From the NCBI GenBank assembly GCA_016808115.1, contig JAEQBH010000193.1, forward strand, positions 4,340,001 to 4,404,000: a DNA stretch of 64,000 nt, given 5' to 3'. The stretch comes from Tetrastigma voinierianum (lineage: Eukaryota; Streptophyta; Magnoliopsida; Vitales; Vitaceae). Each line of letters opens with the position of its first letter. The stretch's first letter is position 1. Below, one piece after another: positions 12,430-23,431 of the stretch. The notes beneath the pieces are model-generated. The model was not told the DNA's origin. It searched no databases and worked only from the letters and a program-made list of their open reading frames with translations. A program made the translations under genes and the position numbers.

Positions 12430-13200
12430 AGAGCGTAATATGGAGGTATTCGGGCCTTTAAACAAGAAACATGGCAATAAACCAGCAGTTGATTACCTAC
12501 AAGTTAGAATCCATTAATCCCTCCTTTAAGCTCAGCCACAAAAAGAGGAGTTTTTCCTAGAGCATGTATACATTAATGAAGAGGTCAAGAAGCTCTCCAA
12601 GCAAAGGCAAATCGTGCCAAGCAGAGTACCCTCAATGGTCGGGCTAATGTCAAGCCTCCCACAAAAGTAAACACGTGGTGGCTTCCTGCACTGACACTTG
12701 GCTGTGCAGCGACTAACAAGGCCCAAATTCCAAAGGATGGGGCTCTCTACTCCGGATTTCGATCTCATAGTAATACCACTCTACCGGGTCATGAACCCCT
12801 CACCTTCACGGATCGCCTCTCTGCTACAACCAAATCCCCCAAGATGGAACTAGAGACCAAGAGAACATCCTCATTTATCACTAGTCATGAACCCATCATA
12901 TGAGCAAATGCCCTTCTTGGATCAAGAATGCAAGAGCCACCTTACCAGTTGGGTCAAAGAAACGTGGATGTTCTAGAAAAACAAATTGTAGCATCTATGG
13001 AGTGTATATATATAAACGACATGCTAGTGAAATATTAGTAAAAATCCGAAGCCCACATAACCCATTTATCGAGGCGTTCTGTGTCTTCAAAAGCTATAAT
13101 ATGAAGTTAAACCTACCTAAATGCGCCGTAGTTCCACGGAAGTTCTTAGGGTTTTATAGTCAACACCGGTAGAATATAGAGGCAAACCCGCATAAGATAA
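12430..13200 (+). pseudogene. Tat reverse transcriptase (broken)
   Basis: RNA-dependent DNA polymerase. Motifs appear in family order across several frames: INPSFKLSHKKRSF and YINEEVKKL (about 12508-12600), a TSFITSH segment then YEQMPF (12868-12915, the YxxMPFGL motif), YINDMLVK at 13009-13032 (the catalytic Y-x-DD box with the first aspartate changed to asparagine), NMKLNLPKCA (about 13098-13127), KFLGF and NIEANPHKIK (13140-13205). The order and the primer-grip-side KFLGF motif identify a Tat-type RT. Stops, frameshifts and the altered catalytic box make it inactive. Confidence 0.8.
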
Positions 13201-13660
13201 AGGTCGTGGCTTTGATATGCCGCTCCGCCATACAAGGGACATTTAATGCCCGATCGAGAATAGTCGCGGCTGAAACGCTTCATATCTGGGTGGCCAACGA
13301 CAAAATGTTGGGCCTTTCTTCATGTTCCGAAAGTGCCTTCCTCGCTGGGACGACACGCCAGAGGTGTTCACTAAGATCAAAAAATTACATGAGCTCTCCC
13401 CCCATTCTAGTAATTCCTTCCGAGGGAGAACTCCTCACTCTCTACCTAGTTGTCTCAGACTTTGCAACTAGTGTCGCCCTGGTAAGAGAAAGGGACAGGG
13501 TGCAACAAATCCGCCTACTATTGCAAACTAGCTCAAGGAGCCAGGCGGTACTCAAAGATGGAAAAGCATCCCGAAGGCTGTAACTACATCCAAAAATCTC
13601 CACCCTTTACTTCCAAGCTCAGCAGCTGAAGTCCCCAACCGACATCCTCGATGAAGCAAA
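13200..13660 (+). pseudogene. Tat RNase H, first domain (broken)
   Basis: Follows RT without a gap. The ORF 13206-13583 reads LSSPPILVIPSEGELLTLYLVVSDFATSVALVRERDRVQ, matching the RT-RNase H connection and start of RNase H in Tat elements (family form LSSPPLL...G--L-LYL-VS---VS-ALVRE). A shifted frame at about 13549-13615 gives RYSKMEK, equal to the RY--MEK motif. Degradation of the RNA strand of the hybrid would be its role. The remaining RNase H residues are lost in frameshifts. Confidence 0.7.
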
Positions 13661-13844
13661 TACGCATAAAATGTAAAACCACGGAAGGGTCGATAGCTGG
13701 CTATAGAGTCGAGTAAATTACATCAAGTACAAACCGAGGACAATCCGCAAAAAGGGCATCTCGCATATTTCATCACGGGAATTGCATCACCCTCTCAACA
13801 TACCATTTCAGGCTTCTCACTTAACAAACCGGCAAACCCCACCC

Positions 13845-14060
13845 TTATCCGGAGACTAATCGCTGATCGGTCTTCGCCAACTTCCCAAGCGAAAGTGGTG
13901 TAGGGCCGATCCTCCGACTCCTCCAAACGGATGGGATACTCGAACACGCCCGTGATCTCGACTCCAAGCCCACAACGAGGCCGAATATGAGGCTATCGCG
14001 CTTGATCTCAACCCCGCCCACTTCATGGAAGGCATCAATCGAGGTGAGCAAATGACCTAA
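13845..14060 (+). pseudogene. Tat second (archaeal-type) RNase H
   Basis: A plus-strand frame gives GPIL...DGILEHA then NEAEYEAIALDLN at 13974-14012. NNEAEYEA is the signature of the extra archaeal-type RNase H found between RNase H and integrase in Tat-lineage elements and not in Athila or chromoviruses. It therefore fixes the lineage. Frameshifts break the N-terminal strand. Antisense ORFs 13845-14078 are shadows. Confidence 0.7.
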
Positions 14061-14329
14061 CCTGGGTGGTAAAGGCATAGAAGACCTCTACGAGGCCAGA
14101 GGTGAGAAGATGATTCCTGAGATCTCAAAAAAGGTACAAGAGTCACAAGAAGTTCACACGGTGTTCCAGTCAAACATGTACCAAGAGCAGAGAATTCCTC
14201 GAGCCGGGAGCAGCCTGGCAAACCGCATGATGTACTCACAAGAAGACTGGGCAGATCGACATCGTCAAGCACCTTCCGTAAATCCTAGTACAGACAAACG
14301 AGAAGTCTCCCCGATGTCACGCAACCGAG

Positions 14330-15470
14330 CTGGGATGGACCCCATTTCCGATTACTTCAGATGGTACATTGCGACCCAAAGGAGGCGTCCAAACTCAGAG
14401 CGAGGTCGGCAAGATTCACCTCGTTCATCGAGGGACCCTTTATAAACGAGGCTCTCCACGCCCCCATTCTGCGCGTAGGAAGGAAGACGCCAACTACATA
14501 CTCATGGGGTGGAGGTATGACGAGGGCATATGTAGAAACCACATCTGAGCTCTGACCCTGGCTAGGAAACACGAGACAGGGTACCATCGGGCCCACAATG
14601 CTCAAAGACACAACATAACTGGTTAGAAAATTCAAAGCTTGTCAGAGCACAGATCTCGATCTCCCATCTGAGTCCCTCGGGGGTTAGTCACGCTTCCTAA
14701 ATTTTTCAACAATTCAAGGGGATATTAGACCCCTACCCATCTGGAAAGGGGTCAATGCAAATTTCATCACGGTCGTGGACTATTTTTTTACTAAATGGGC
14801 CAAAGTCGAACCCTTAGCAACAATCAATACAAAAATGTATGTACGCGAACTCGGTCTGGCGTTCTATAATATGTGTGTTCTGATCCCGGTGTCCCTCGTG
14901 TCTGATAACGGGAAACAGTTCAATAATCCTAAGTTCAGTGATTTGCACGAGCTTGAATCAAGAACTACCACTGTCCCTAAATTATCCGTTGGGCCACGGT
15001 GCCAGGCCACTATAAGGACTTTAGCGGCAAAGACTAAAAACCAAACTCGGAAGATCTAAAAGGAAAATGGGTAGTACCTCCCTAAGGTATTACGGGCATA
15101 CGTAACTACGCAAGTCAAAGAACTCAGAAACCCAGCTTGGTTTTTGGCCTTTTGGCAATCGGGGCAGATCCGGGGCTTGGAGGTCGAACTAAACGCTAAG
15201 GATTGAATCCAGCGTGATCGAACACAACAAGGAGGCCCCGCTCTAAACCTAGATCTCCAAGAAAACGTGAGCAAGTCCTAAAGCCGCATGTGATTACCGC
15301 CAGAAGATGCTGAGATATTATGACCAGCGGGGGTCAAGCCCATTTTGTTACAAGCCAAGCGACCCGTTCTAAAAAAAAAAAATCACGCTAGCGAAGGACC
15401 CCACATGGCGGGAAGTCAACTTAATCGAAGGCCCTACATCAGATTCTCATAATCCGACTCTAGCATGAAC
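14330..15470 (+). pseudogene. Tat integrase (broken)
   Basis: Would insert the cDNA into the genome. N-terminal part: DPKEASKLRARSARFT in the ORF 14361-14555, the conserved lead-in to the HHCC zinc finger. Catalytic core: ORF 14775-15059 gives VDYFFTKWAKVEPLATINT (first aspartate in VDYF-TKW) and SDNGKQFNNPKF (second aspartate), then a decayed segment where the glutamate should lie. C-terminal part: LPKVLRAYVTT (about 15079) and YRQKMLRYYDQR (15298-15333), as in the family region after the core. An A run at 15371-15382 adds another frameshift. Confidence 0.8.
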
Positions 15471-15474
15471 TCCA

Positions 15475-16380
15475 AATGGAAATATGAAAAACCCTGCCCC
15501 ACCATGGAATGCCTTCGAACACCTCAACTGCCTCTACCAATAAGACCTCTGAACAGCCTATGAATAAAGATCCACCGCCTTGATTTCCCGAATAACACTC
15601 ACGCCCATTTTTAAGTTGTTTAATGTTACGCAGCTAAATAATAAGTTATAATGGATAAAGCCGTGGCTCATCAAGGGGCTCAGTGGAAGAAGCTGCCGTG
15701 GATTCATAAAGATTGTCTTGGTCAAAGAGCCACATACAAATATGTGCCTCATTTACATGAGGTGTTATGTGCCATCTCTAGGTAAGATCATGAAATTCCT
15801 CGATCTCAAAATACAAGCATGAAAAAACTGCTTCTTCATGATCGGGTTAACACTCGTCAAGGCAAAATCCACAAGAAAGGGAAACATAAAGAGAGGAAGA
15901 GAAAGGTTTAGAAAGAGAAAGTGAGAGGGAGAAAGAGGGAAGGAGAAAGAGAAAAAGAAGAAGAAGAGCAAGAAGAAAAAAACTTGTTTGGCATTTAAAA
16001 GTTTTTCTTTGAAACCACAATCCCTCTCCCGCATAATGCCTCCCAGCACAGCCCATCATCGGGCATAGCCAGAGAACAACACAACTCCCCATAAGGAAGT
16101 GTGCAGAAAACACAACTCCTACAAGTTGTAGACCATCGATTACCAAACGGTCTTACCCACGATCACTGGGATGGCCCCATGCTGATGACTATACTGACGC
16201 TTCATCATACGACCGACCGCCAAAGAAAGGACTAAGGTTGGAAGCATAAAGACCACCACAGTAGGGATCGCGATTTATAACGGCCAGACGCTTTGGGAAG
16301 TCGCCAAGAATCCGTCCCAATTCTCCATAGATCCGCATTAAAGCCACTGCGCTTTCCAAGGGTAGAAGACCTAAAAAGTG
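15475..16380 (+). other. Tat 3' region before the tandem array
   Basis: No domain recognised. Its notable feature is a purine-only stretch of more than 100 bp at about 15865-15985, built from GAGAGA, GAAAGA and AAGAAGAAG runs, on the sense strand of the element. ORFs 15765-16146 on the minus strand are its pyrimidine-side translation (Phe, Leu, Ser-rich) and not genes. Confidence 0.45.
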
Positions 16381-17570
16381 GTCTAGCCGCCCTCAGAGCC
16401 CAATAGCTCAGCTGCAGCTAACACTGGGGGGAGTGGTCTTAGCGCCCAGAGCCCATTAGCCTGCCGCGGAGCTAACAAATCAAAGAGGGTCTTAGCTCCT
16501 AGGAGCCCAAGAGGCTCGCCTCGCGTGAGCTAACAACTCAGAGGGTCTTAGCTCCTAGAGCCCAAGAGCTCGCCCTCGCTGCAGCTAACACTTCAGAGTG
16601 GCCTTGAGCCCGTGAGCCCAGCAGCTTGGTGGCCCACGAGCTAAAAGCCAGAGGTCTTAGCGCCCAGAGCCCAAGAATGTGCCAAAGCTAACAAATGTGT
16701 GAGGGTCTTAGGCTCCCGTGAGCCCAGTAGCTCGCCCGTGGAGCTACGCTCAAGAGGGGTTTAATACTCGTGAGCCTAGCTCGCCAAAGCTTAACAAATA
16801 GAGGGTCTTAGCGCCCAAGAGCCCAGTAGCTTAATTTTCAAAGCTTAACAACTCAGGAGGGTCTTAGTTCCTAGGATTTCGTGAGGTCAGTCACGGAGCT
16901 TAACAATGTATGGTCTTAGAGCCATGAGCCTAGTAGCTCACCTCAGGAGCTAACAATCTCAGAGGGTCTTAGCGCCCAGAGCCTGGGGTAGCTCGCCAAA
17001 GCTTAACGCCCTCGGGAGGGTCTTAGAGCCTAGGAGCCCAAGATTCGGCTCCTGAGCTATAACAAACAAGAGGGTCTTGGCGCTCAGGAGCCCGCAGCTC
17101 CGGCCCGCAAAGCTTAGCATCTCGTGGGGGTCTTAGGCGCCTGCAGAGCTAAGAGGGCTCGCCACGAGCTTAACAACTCAAGAGGGTCTTAGGCTACTAG
17201 GAGCCCAAAGAGCTCAGCCTTTCTTTCGCAGCTTAACACCTCAGAGGATCTTTGTAGCACCCAGGAGCCCAAGAGCTCGGGCCGCATAGCTTAATGTACC
17301 AAAGAGTCTTAGCGCCCAGGAGCCTAGTAGCTGAACGTTTAGAGTGTAACTTCTTATAAAGGGTCTTAGCGCCTAGGAGCCCAGTAGCTCAGATTGTGGA
17401 ACATAACTGCTCAGGAAGGTCAAAGAGCCAGGGAGCCATGTAGCTTAGAAGCCCAGTAGCTCAGATTGCATAGCATAACTGCCGTGAAGGCTTAGCGCCT
17501 GCGAGCCGTGTAGCCATATTGGTATGTAACTGCCAGCAAGACCTCATTGCTGGGAACTAAGTAGCTCAAA
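16381..17570 (+). repeat. ~56 bp tandem array in the Tat 3' region
   Basis: About 21 diverged units. Each reads approximately GGGTCTTAGCGCCCAGGAGCC, then CA(A/G)(G/T)AGCTCGCC, a variable spot, then AGCTTAACAACTCAGAGG. A clear unit (16492-16547) is 56 bp. Units vary by small indels and substitutions. There is no ORF. The position between integrase and 3' LTR matches the hypervariable 3' untranslated region that carries tandem subrepeats in Tat-lineage elements and is a known source of satellite DNA. Confidence 0.85.
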
Positions 17571-17589
17571 TCGATTTAAACAGAAAATG

Positions 17590-20300
17590 AGTGAAGAAAT
17601 TAATCGATAAATCTTGGTATATCAAAAAGTCAAGATCAAAAGCACATAGTCCCAGTCACGCCGTGATGGCGAACAAGCAAAAAAAAAAAAAAAAAAGCCT
17701 AAGCCTAACTGCCCTGGGTCCGACTGCGAAAAAGCAGGAGTCAAAGAAGTGGAGCCCCAATAGGCGAGGCAGAAGGGCTAGCCCCCGGAAGAACCCGAGG
17801 ATCGCCAAGCATGGGAGCACGATCAAGGGCCCCTGAAAACACCTCGACGCCCACATCAACCTCAACCTCGAAAGCAAATCCTTCAACCTCCTCATCAAAA
17901 AGCTGGATGTTGAACTCTAGGTCTAGGAAAGCTCTGTATTCACGCGAAAGGCAAGCCACCCGAAGCCCATTGGGTGCAGCCTGTTCCTTAAGCTCCTACG
18001 ATCACTTTGCCCCCCTCCGAATAGCCAAAGCCTCCTGCCAAGGTCCATCTAAAAGCCCGTCGAGCTCCTTCAAGTGCTGCCCACAAAGGCTACCCGCCTC
18101 CGTAGCCTCTCTTGGCAAAGTTCTCGCTCCAAGTCGGGGCCCACAGGCCCGCACCCCCCTCGACGGCCCCACAACTCCTCTCGGGCCAACCGCAGCCTCA
18201 TCTTCAGCCGACCTTGTGTCCTTCGGCCCTTTCTTTATCCTACCTCGCCCGCCACCAAAGCGTGCTTCCAGGCCGACCCGGGTGCCCCACAGCCCTCAAT
18301 CCAAGTCCTGATCCGGCTCGAACACTCAAATCCTCCTCAAGGTCATGGAAGCAAACTTTAGCCTTATAAGATTCGCACCTCCGGGCAGAGTTCCCTGCAA
18401 GGTCGCCTCCTTCCCAAGCCTTTCGTGACAAGAAATGACCGCCAAAAAAAAAAAAAAACAACAACAACAACAAAAAAAAAAAAAAAAGAAAAAAAGTCAG
18501 CTAACAGAACTGAAACAATAAATAAAAAGATCGACGAAAGAACTCTAGACGACAGAGAGGCGCTCGCTAAAGCCAAGAGCGTATCTTCGACTGGTAGGGC
18601 ATCCACCTCCCTACAGCTCCGAGTCGCCCAGATGGCGAAAAACAAATTCCCGCAGCTGAGTCCAGATGAGAAAGCAGAGTCCTCATCCCAACCTCAAAGC
18701 GATCACGATTCCCTCACCTCATCCAAAGACACGCAGGGGCGCGGCGCTCACGACGCTGGACTCAGACAGCAACAAAGAACTTCCTGCAAGGGCCTCAGCC
18801 CGCCTCCCCGAAGAGTCTCCACTCGACGACCTTAGACTCTGGCGCGAGGAAGCGACTCTCACCTTTAGGATCTTACCCCGAGCAGGGGGTAGCCCTCTAG
18901 CGAGCTCAGAGGTTTCCGTTTCACGCTCCTCTTCTTCTTTGCTAGCACCTCCAGGCGGGAATGAAGCTCTCCCCGTGTAGGCTTCGCTGACAAGGCCCGA
19001 ACAAGGCGAGGAAGACCCGAGACAACAAAGCCTATGACGGGAGAGGAGAAGATCTCAAGAAAGGAAGCCTCAGCAGGCCTCACACCAAATCTGGCCTAAG
19101 GAATATCCGACCTAATGAGCCTCAAAACAGCATGCAGTGCACTTCACCAGCCTTCCGCCCCACCTCCCGTCCCGACCCCAGATCCGTCCAAGCACCTCGA
19201 AGGCCATACTCAAAGCAATGTCGAATATCCAGACCTTTGGAAACCAAGACAAGCCGAGCGGCGGAGCAGCTCACCAAAGCCTCAGGTAGTCCAAACGACA
19301 GGAACGCTAAGTGTGTCCTCTCAATCAAAGGGATCATACTCCCAATGACGGCCACTGACAAAGAAATAACGTTCCTTCTAGTACTTGTGCAAAGATGGAA
19401 GGTCCGAAATAATCAATCTTAGCGCCGGAGTTACTCCTCGAGATACAAAGAAAAGCCTCGGGGCCTCCTTACATCAATAGTCTAAGAGCAGTGGCAATAC
19501 TGGAACACCTGTGCCTTTGTCCCTAAAAACAACTAACATTTACGAGAACACCAGGAAGTTGGGGAAGGCGAGAGGCGGACATTTGAAAATGTTGCGACAC
19601 CCTTTTATAAAGGATGCAATGGGAGCGGGGCTGTTCTTGAACGCCACCTCAAAAAAGCACACCATCTTGGGCATAGACGGCGTAGGTGGTCGGGTCGAGG
19701 CGCAACCTAGATCCCTGACGGGGACCCGTGCAGGGCTCAAATATCTCAGAGTATAAAGGTTCGACGTAGGGCCCACGAACTAACATGTATGGTAGCCCTC
19801 AAATATTGATAGGTAGGATACAAATTTCATTAATCTTGCCCTTGCCCTTATCCGAGGAAGGAGGCTCACGAGGCGACGATTGAACCACCTGTGTTGTCGG
19901 ACCCCACAGCCGGTCATACACGAGCTAAACGCCTCGGCGGGATTACTCCTATCGCATAAAACAAAGGAAGACCGGGACCCATGGTGATGCAGCGGGGCTA
20001 ATAAGAAAAGAAATCGAAGGGCAGTGAGCACGCCCCCAGAGCCTCGTGGAACTTCGAAACCAAAGGACGGAGGAAAGAAAAGACGTACAGGCTAGAAAGC
20101 AGGACGAAGGGACACAGGCCCAGCGAGATATCGGGGACCACAGAAACTTAATCTGAATAATAGTCGGACAAAATTCAAGAAAAAAAGAAAGCCCAAACTT
20201 GTAGAGGTGAAAAAGCTTCAAGAATAGGAGAACAAAGTGCAAACGATTAGGGGACGTTTTTAAGGAAGCTAAGAGCCCTGTAGAAATAACACAATCGAGC
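17590..20300 (-). pseudogene. Possible antisense ORF of the Tat element
   Basis: A 2.7 kb GC-rich coding-like stretch between the tandem array and the 3' LTR. ORFs are open on both strands but none is long. Some Tat-lineage elements carry an extra ORF here on the opposite strand. On the minus strand, 19776-19540 contains FKNSPAPIASFIKGCRNIF, which vaguely recalls the N-terminal region of plant gypsy-associated proteins annotated as Transposase_28. Further along (minus), Arg/Lys/Ser-rich frames would fit a basic tail. The plus-strand frames (17811-18835) are Pro/Ser/Thr-rich low complexity. The strand choice is an inference and the family call is weak. Confidence 0.3.
18440..18500. repeat. A-rich / (CAA)n simple repeat
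   Basis: A run of A, about five CAA units, then another A run with one G interruption. A similar A-run plus (CAA)n occurs at 22107-22141. It causes the Lys/Thr-rich and Phe/Val-rich chance ORFs that overlap it. Confidence 0.8.
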
Positions 20301-20418
20301 CATCATTGTTACAAGGCGTTGGGCGGCGACAAAGCCATAATCAAACCATACTGGTAGCCATGGGTATCACGTCAGCGTCTGACCCTTGCTACGCTTCGCT
20401 TTAGTCAAAGGTTGGAAG

Positions 20419-21016
20419 CGATGGGGTTTGTCATCAGAAGCGCGTGAAGCTGAGCGCCAAGCCCCTGGCGTTGGGATTCAGCGAGGCCCAATACTGGCGA
20501 CAAACCCTTGGCCGGTATCCCCCGAATGAAGGCACGAAAGCGAGGGCTCAACTTCGCCCCTTTAAAGGCTGGTAGCGAGAATTACCGTGATGAAAACACC
20601 TAATCTCCACCAATAAAAGTAGGATATTTCCTAATTGTACACAGTCATCCCTTATTAATCGGTTTCCACGATAAGGAAAGAAAATCTCTCTTGATGGGAG
20701 AATATCGTATCATCCTCAAACCAGGAAAATACTATTATGTGTCATCATCCCGACTAGGAAAATTATCATGATCATCCATTATAAATACTAGGCCCACCCA
20801 TTCGATTGAAAGGTATCGGTTATATGCTAAAACTTCGTTCCCTAATGGGTTGATCTTCTCTTCCAGGAAAGAATGACTTAGGCGGCATGGGGAGGTATGG
20901 CGAGCCCCTCAGTCCTTTTTGTTTCTTGTTTTGCGGGAGGAGCGTGCGGGAGATCCAGCGGTACGGCCCGGCAATTCCGACACCTCCCGGCTGGTTCAGT
21001 TGAAAAAACATCATCA
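20419..21016 (+). repeat. 3' LTR of the Tat element
   Basis: 598 bp, homologous to the two halves of 5206-10036. It starts CGATGGGGTTTG, where the 5' copy has TGATGGGGTTTG, and ends CATCATCA. It is followed by GTACT, the same five bases found before the 5' LTR. A purine-rich AAAGGTTGGAAG directly upstream (20407-20418) is the likely polypurine tract. Confidence 0.8.
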
Positions 21017-21021
21017 GTACT

Positions 21022-23009
21022 AGAGGAATATGCATATGCATATTAATAGGGTTAGCTTGAAAGGCATAGACTTTCCAAGGATGTCCTATATCATTTCTCG
21101 GTGTTGTGTTGCCTAGAGTTGCGCCTCGGCAATAATAGAATAAGTTCTAGAACTAGTGATCAGATAGATGGATTCTCATGAACCTTCTCTAACCCAAGCA
21201 AAAATTGCTTTTCAAGGGTACTTAGTGACCAAGTGCATGGATTTTGAGAAACCAATGACTAAATAACCTATTAGAGAGATAACCCATTAAGTTTTAAGTC
21301 CTATTATCTCTAATATTGTCCATATTTCAAGGGTTCAATTATGGTCCTCATTGACATCACAACTACTCTAAGCAAAACTCAATTAACTCAAAGAAATTTT
21401 TTATTTTTATTTTTTTAATTCTATTTTTATTTTATTTTTAGGTTTTCAAAACTTTTGAAATTTTTATGGGTTTTTCACAATATAAGCTACTTATTTACAC
21501 TCTTCAATCAAAATTGAGTGCATGGGTAGGATAAAGGGATCATACAATGTGAGTGCTCAGTAAATCAATCAATAAGTTTACTCAACAAGCAATGATCTCA
21601 ATATGTCCCAAGCATGTCAAAATTGTATGTGCAATTTATTTGAGTGTATGTGCGGACAAAAACTCTAACTAATAAAATATACCAAAACTAAGATGTAAGT
21701 TGGAAAGCATCAAACAAAGCCATCATCCATAAAACCACAAGAAAATTTCATCCTCAAAGTTATCATGTGCAACATGTGGGGCGTGACATGATAAACCAAC
21801 CAAAATAAACACCCCCAAACTTTGAGATGAACATTGTCCTAAATGTCTAAAAGGGCAATAGAGAGAGTTGGGAAAAGTGAACTCCCCTTTCTAGTCTTGG
21901 TCACTTTGAATAGGAACCTTGACATTGGTGTACTACCCCTTGATATACTCTTTTGCTTCTTTGGAGCCATGAAAGTGCCTTTGGAATTTTCTCAAACACT
22001 TGGTTTGTACCAACTTCCTTTACCTCAAATGAGTGAGTTTGATTCTTGAAGCCTCCTTGATACATGCAAATCACTCCTGATCAAACGGTGATCCACCGCA
22101 GAACCCAAAAAAAAAAAAAAAAAAAACAACAACAACAACAAAGCACAAAAATTTCTTCCATTGTAACTCCTCTTTGATGTTTGGAATGATGGATGGAAAG
22201 TTGGGGTTCAACAAAGGTAAGTTTGTGGGTTTGTGATGCGTTTTAAAGCTTGGAGATGATGGAGATGGATTGGGGAGGGATGTAATTTAGGAATTGAGTG
22301 GATGGGAAATGAATTTGAAATTGGTTAGAAGTTGCAAAAGTTGGAGGGAATGAGTATGGCCGGATAGAGGGAAAAGTAGGAAGAAGAAAAATGGGTTTTA
22401 AGGAGTTTGGGATCTGTTTCCTTGCGGTAGTATTGGTCACGTCAGTAATTACAGCCAGATTTGCAATTGCTGCCCGACTTGTTATACTCGCCTCTCTTCA
22501 TTTTAGCTCAAAATTGGACGTGTAAGGACTCATTGGAAAGAACTTTCAATGTAGAATGTGCTCATGGGATGATGTGAACCATTTGGAGCCTCAATCAAAA
22601 CAGAAAAATCAGAATTTCCAATGCTGTCCAATGTGATGATTTCTTGACTCCTTAGGTTCTCCTTGCTGTCTCTTGCCCATATCCGCACTATTCTTCATAA
22701 GGTCATGAAGCTTATATTCTCTCAAAATTCCTCAATACCATCCTTAATACCTTCATTCTGTCTGCTTGAAGCTCACTCTTAAACTAATATGTGCTAATCA
22801 TGTTCCAGGCCAAGATCCTCTTTGTCTTCAAATTTACTCCCTCGAAGCATGGTTATGAACCTTCGACTTCCCATGTTTCGGAGTTCAATTTTGGTTGAGC
22901 AATGCAAAAGCTTCAAATTTTCTCAACATCTCAACTTAGGTAAATTTCACACTTCAGCGGCACTATAATTTTCAATCACTTTCCAACTCCTTGCCTTTGC
23001 TCTTTGGAA
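21022..23009 (-). other. Middle internal segment of element A
   Basis: Continuation of A between the Tat and B insertions. AT-rich, with no recognisable protein. It includes a PPT-like block (minus AAAGTTTGGGGGTGTTT, about 21824-21808), a poly-A/(CAA)n tract (22107-22141), and a segment at 22440-22640 resembling the LTR of A around 3720-3900 (the phrase with CATTGGAAAGAACTTTCAATGTAGAATG). ORFs 21843-22049 and 22243-22440 have no family match by eye. Confidence 0.5.
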
Positions 23010-23014
23010 TTTAG

Positions 23015-23431
23015 TGTTAGACTGGCTCACGTGTACAAAATTTTATGACTTTATTACCATAGGACTATTATCTAATCCGAACACTTGTGTATAAAACTTG
23101 TTAAGACCAAAACACAGTAATACAAATTTTATGACACTATTACCAAAGGACTATTGTCAATCTGACAACTGTTGTCATAAAACTGTTGAGACAAAAACAC
23201 ATGTCTGAATTTATGACACTATTACCCAGTGAATGTTATCTAATTACAGACGCCGGCGCCATGAAAGCCATTAAGACCAAAAACATGTACGAAATTTATG
23301 ACACTATTACCAAGGGCTATTATCTAATCCCCGGCAACGGCGCCATAAAACTTGTTGGGGCCAAAACACATGTACAAATTTATGGGCACTATTACCGAAG
23401 GACTGTGTCTAATCCGTAGTGACATATAAAA
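23015..23431 (-). repeat. Terminal 85 bp tandem array with PBS units, 3' LTR
   Basis: Five diverged units of about 84-86 bp. Each contains a version of CCCCGGCAACGGCGCCA followed by TAAAACTTGTTAAGACC and then a segment with TTTATGACACTATTACC. The first motif, read on the minus strand, is the tRNA-Asp primer-binding site; the second is the LTR terminus. The best-preserved PBS copy is at about 23326-23345. Since the element's target duplication lies outside this array, it belongs to the LTR. Confidence 0.8.

Larger units (their letters stand above)
5206..21016 (+). mobile_element. Tat-lineage Ty3/gypsy element with nested insert
   Basis: 15.8 kb element on the plus strand bounded by a perfect 5 bp target duplication GTACT (5201-5205 and 21017-21021). 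LTRs are 5206-10036 (split by a 4.3 kb insert) and 20419-21016. The domain order gag, protease, RT, RNase H, second RNase H, integrase, tandem-repeat 3' region matches the Tat lineage of plant Ty3/gypsy elements. The second RNase H, with its asparagine-glutamate-alanine-glutamate-tyrosine motif, is diagnostic. All reading frames are broken. It is inserted into the internal region of element A. Confidence 0.85.

Noticed and set aside
17811..18835. Pro/Ser/Thr-rich plus-strand ORFs as a secreted or structural protein
   Set aside because: Low-complexity frames in GC-rich Tat DNA interrupted by A runs; no signal peptide or domain.
23015..23431. CRISPR-like array
   Set aside because: Unit of about 85 bp has no separate repeat and spacer, is LTR/PBS sequence, and the context is a plant retrotransposon.
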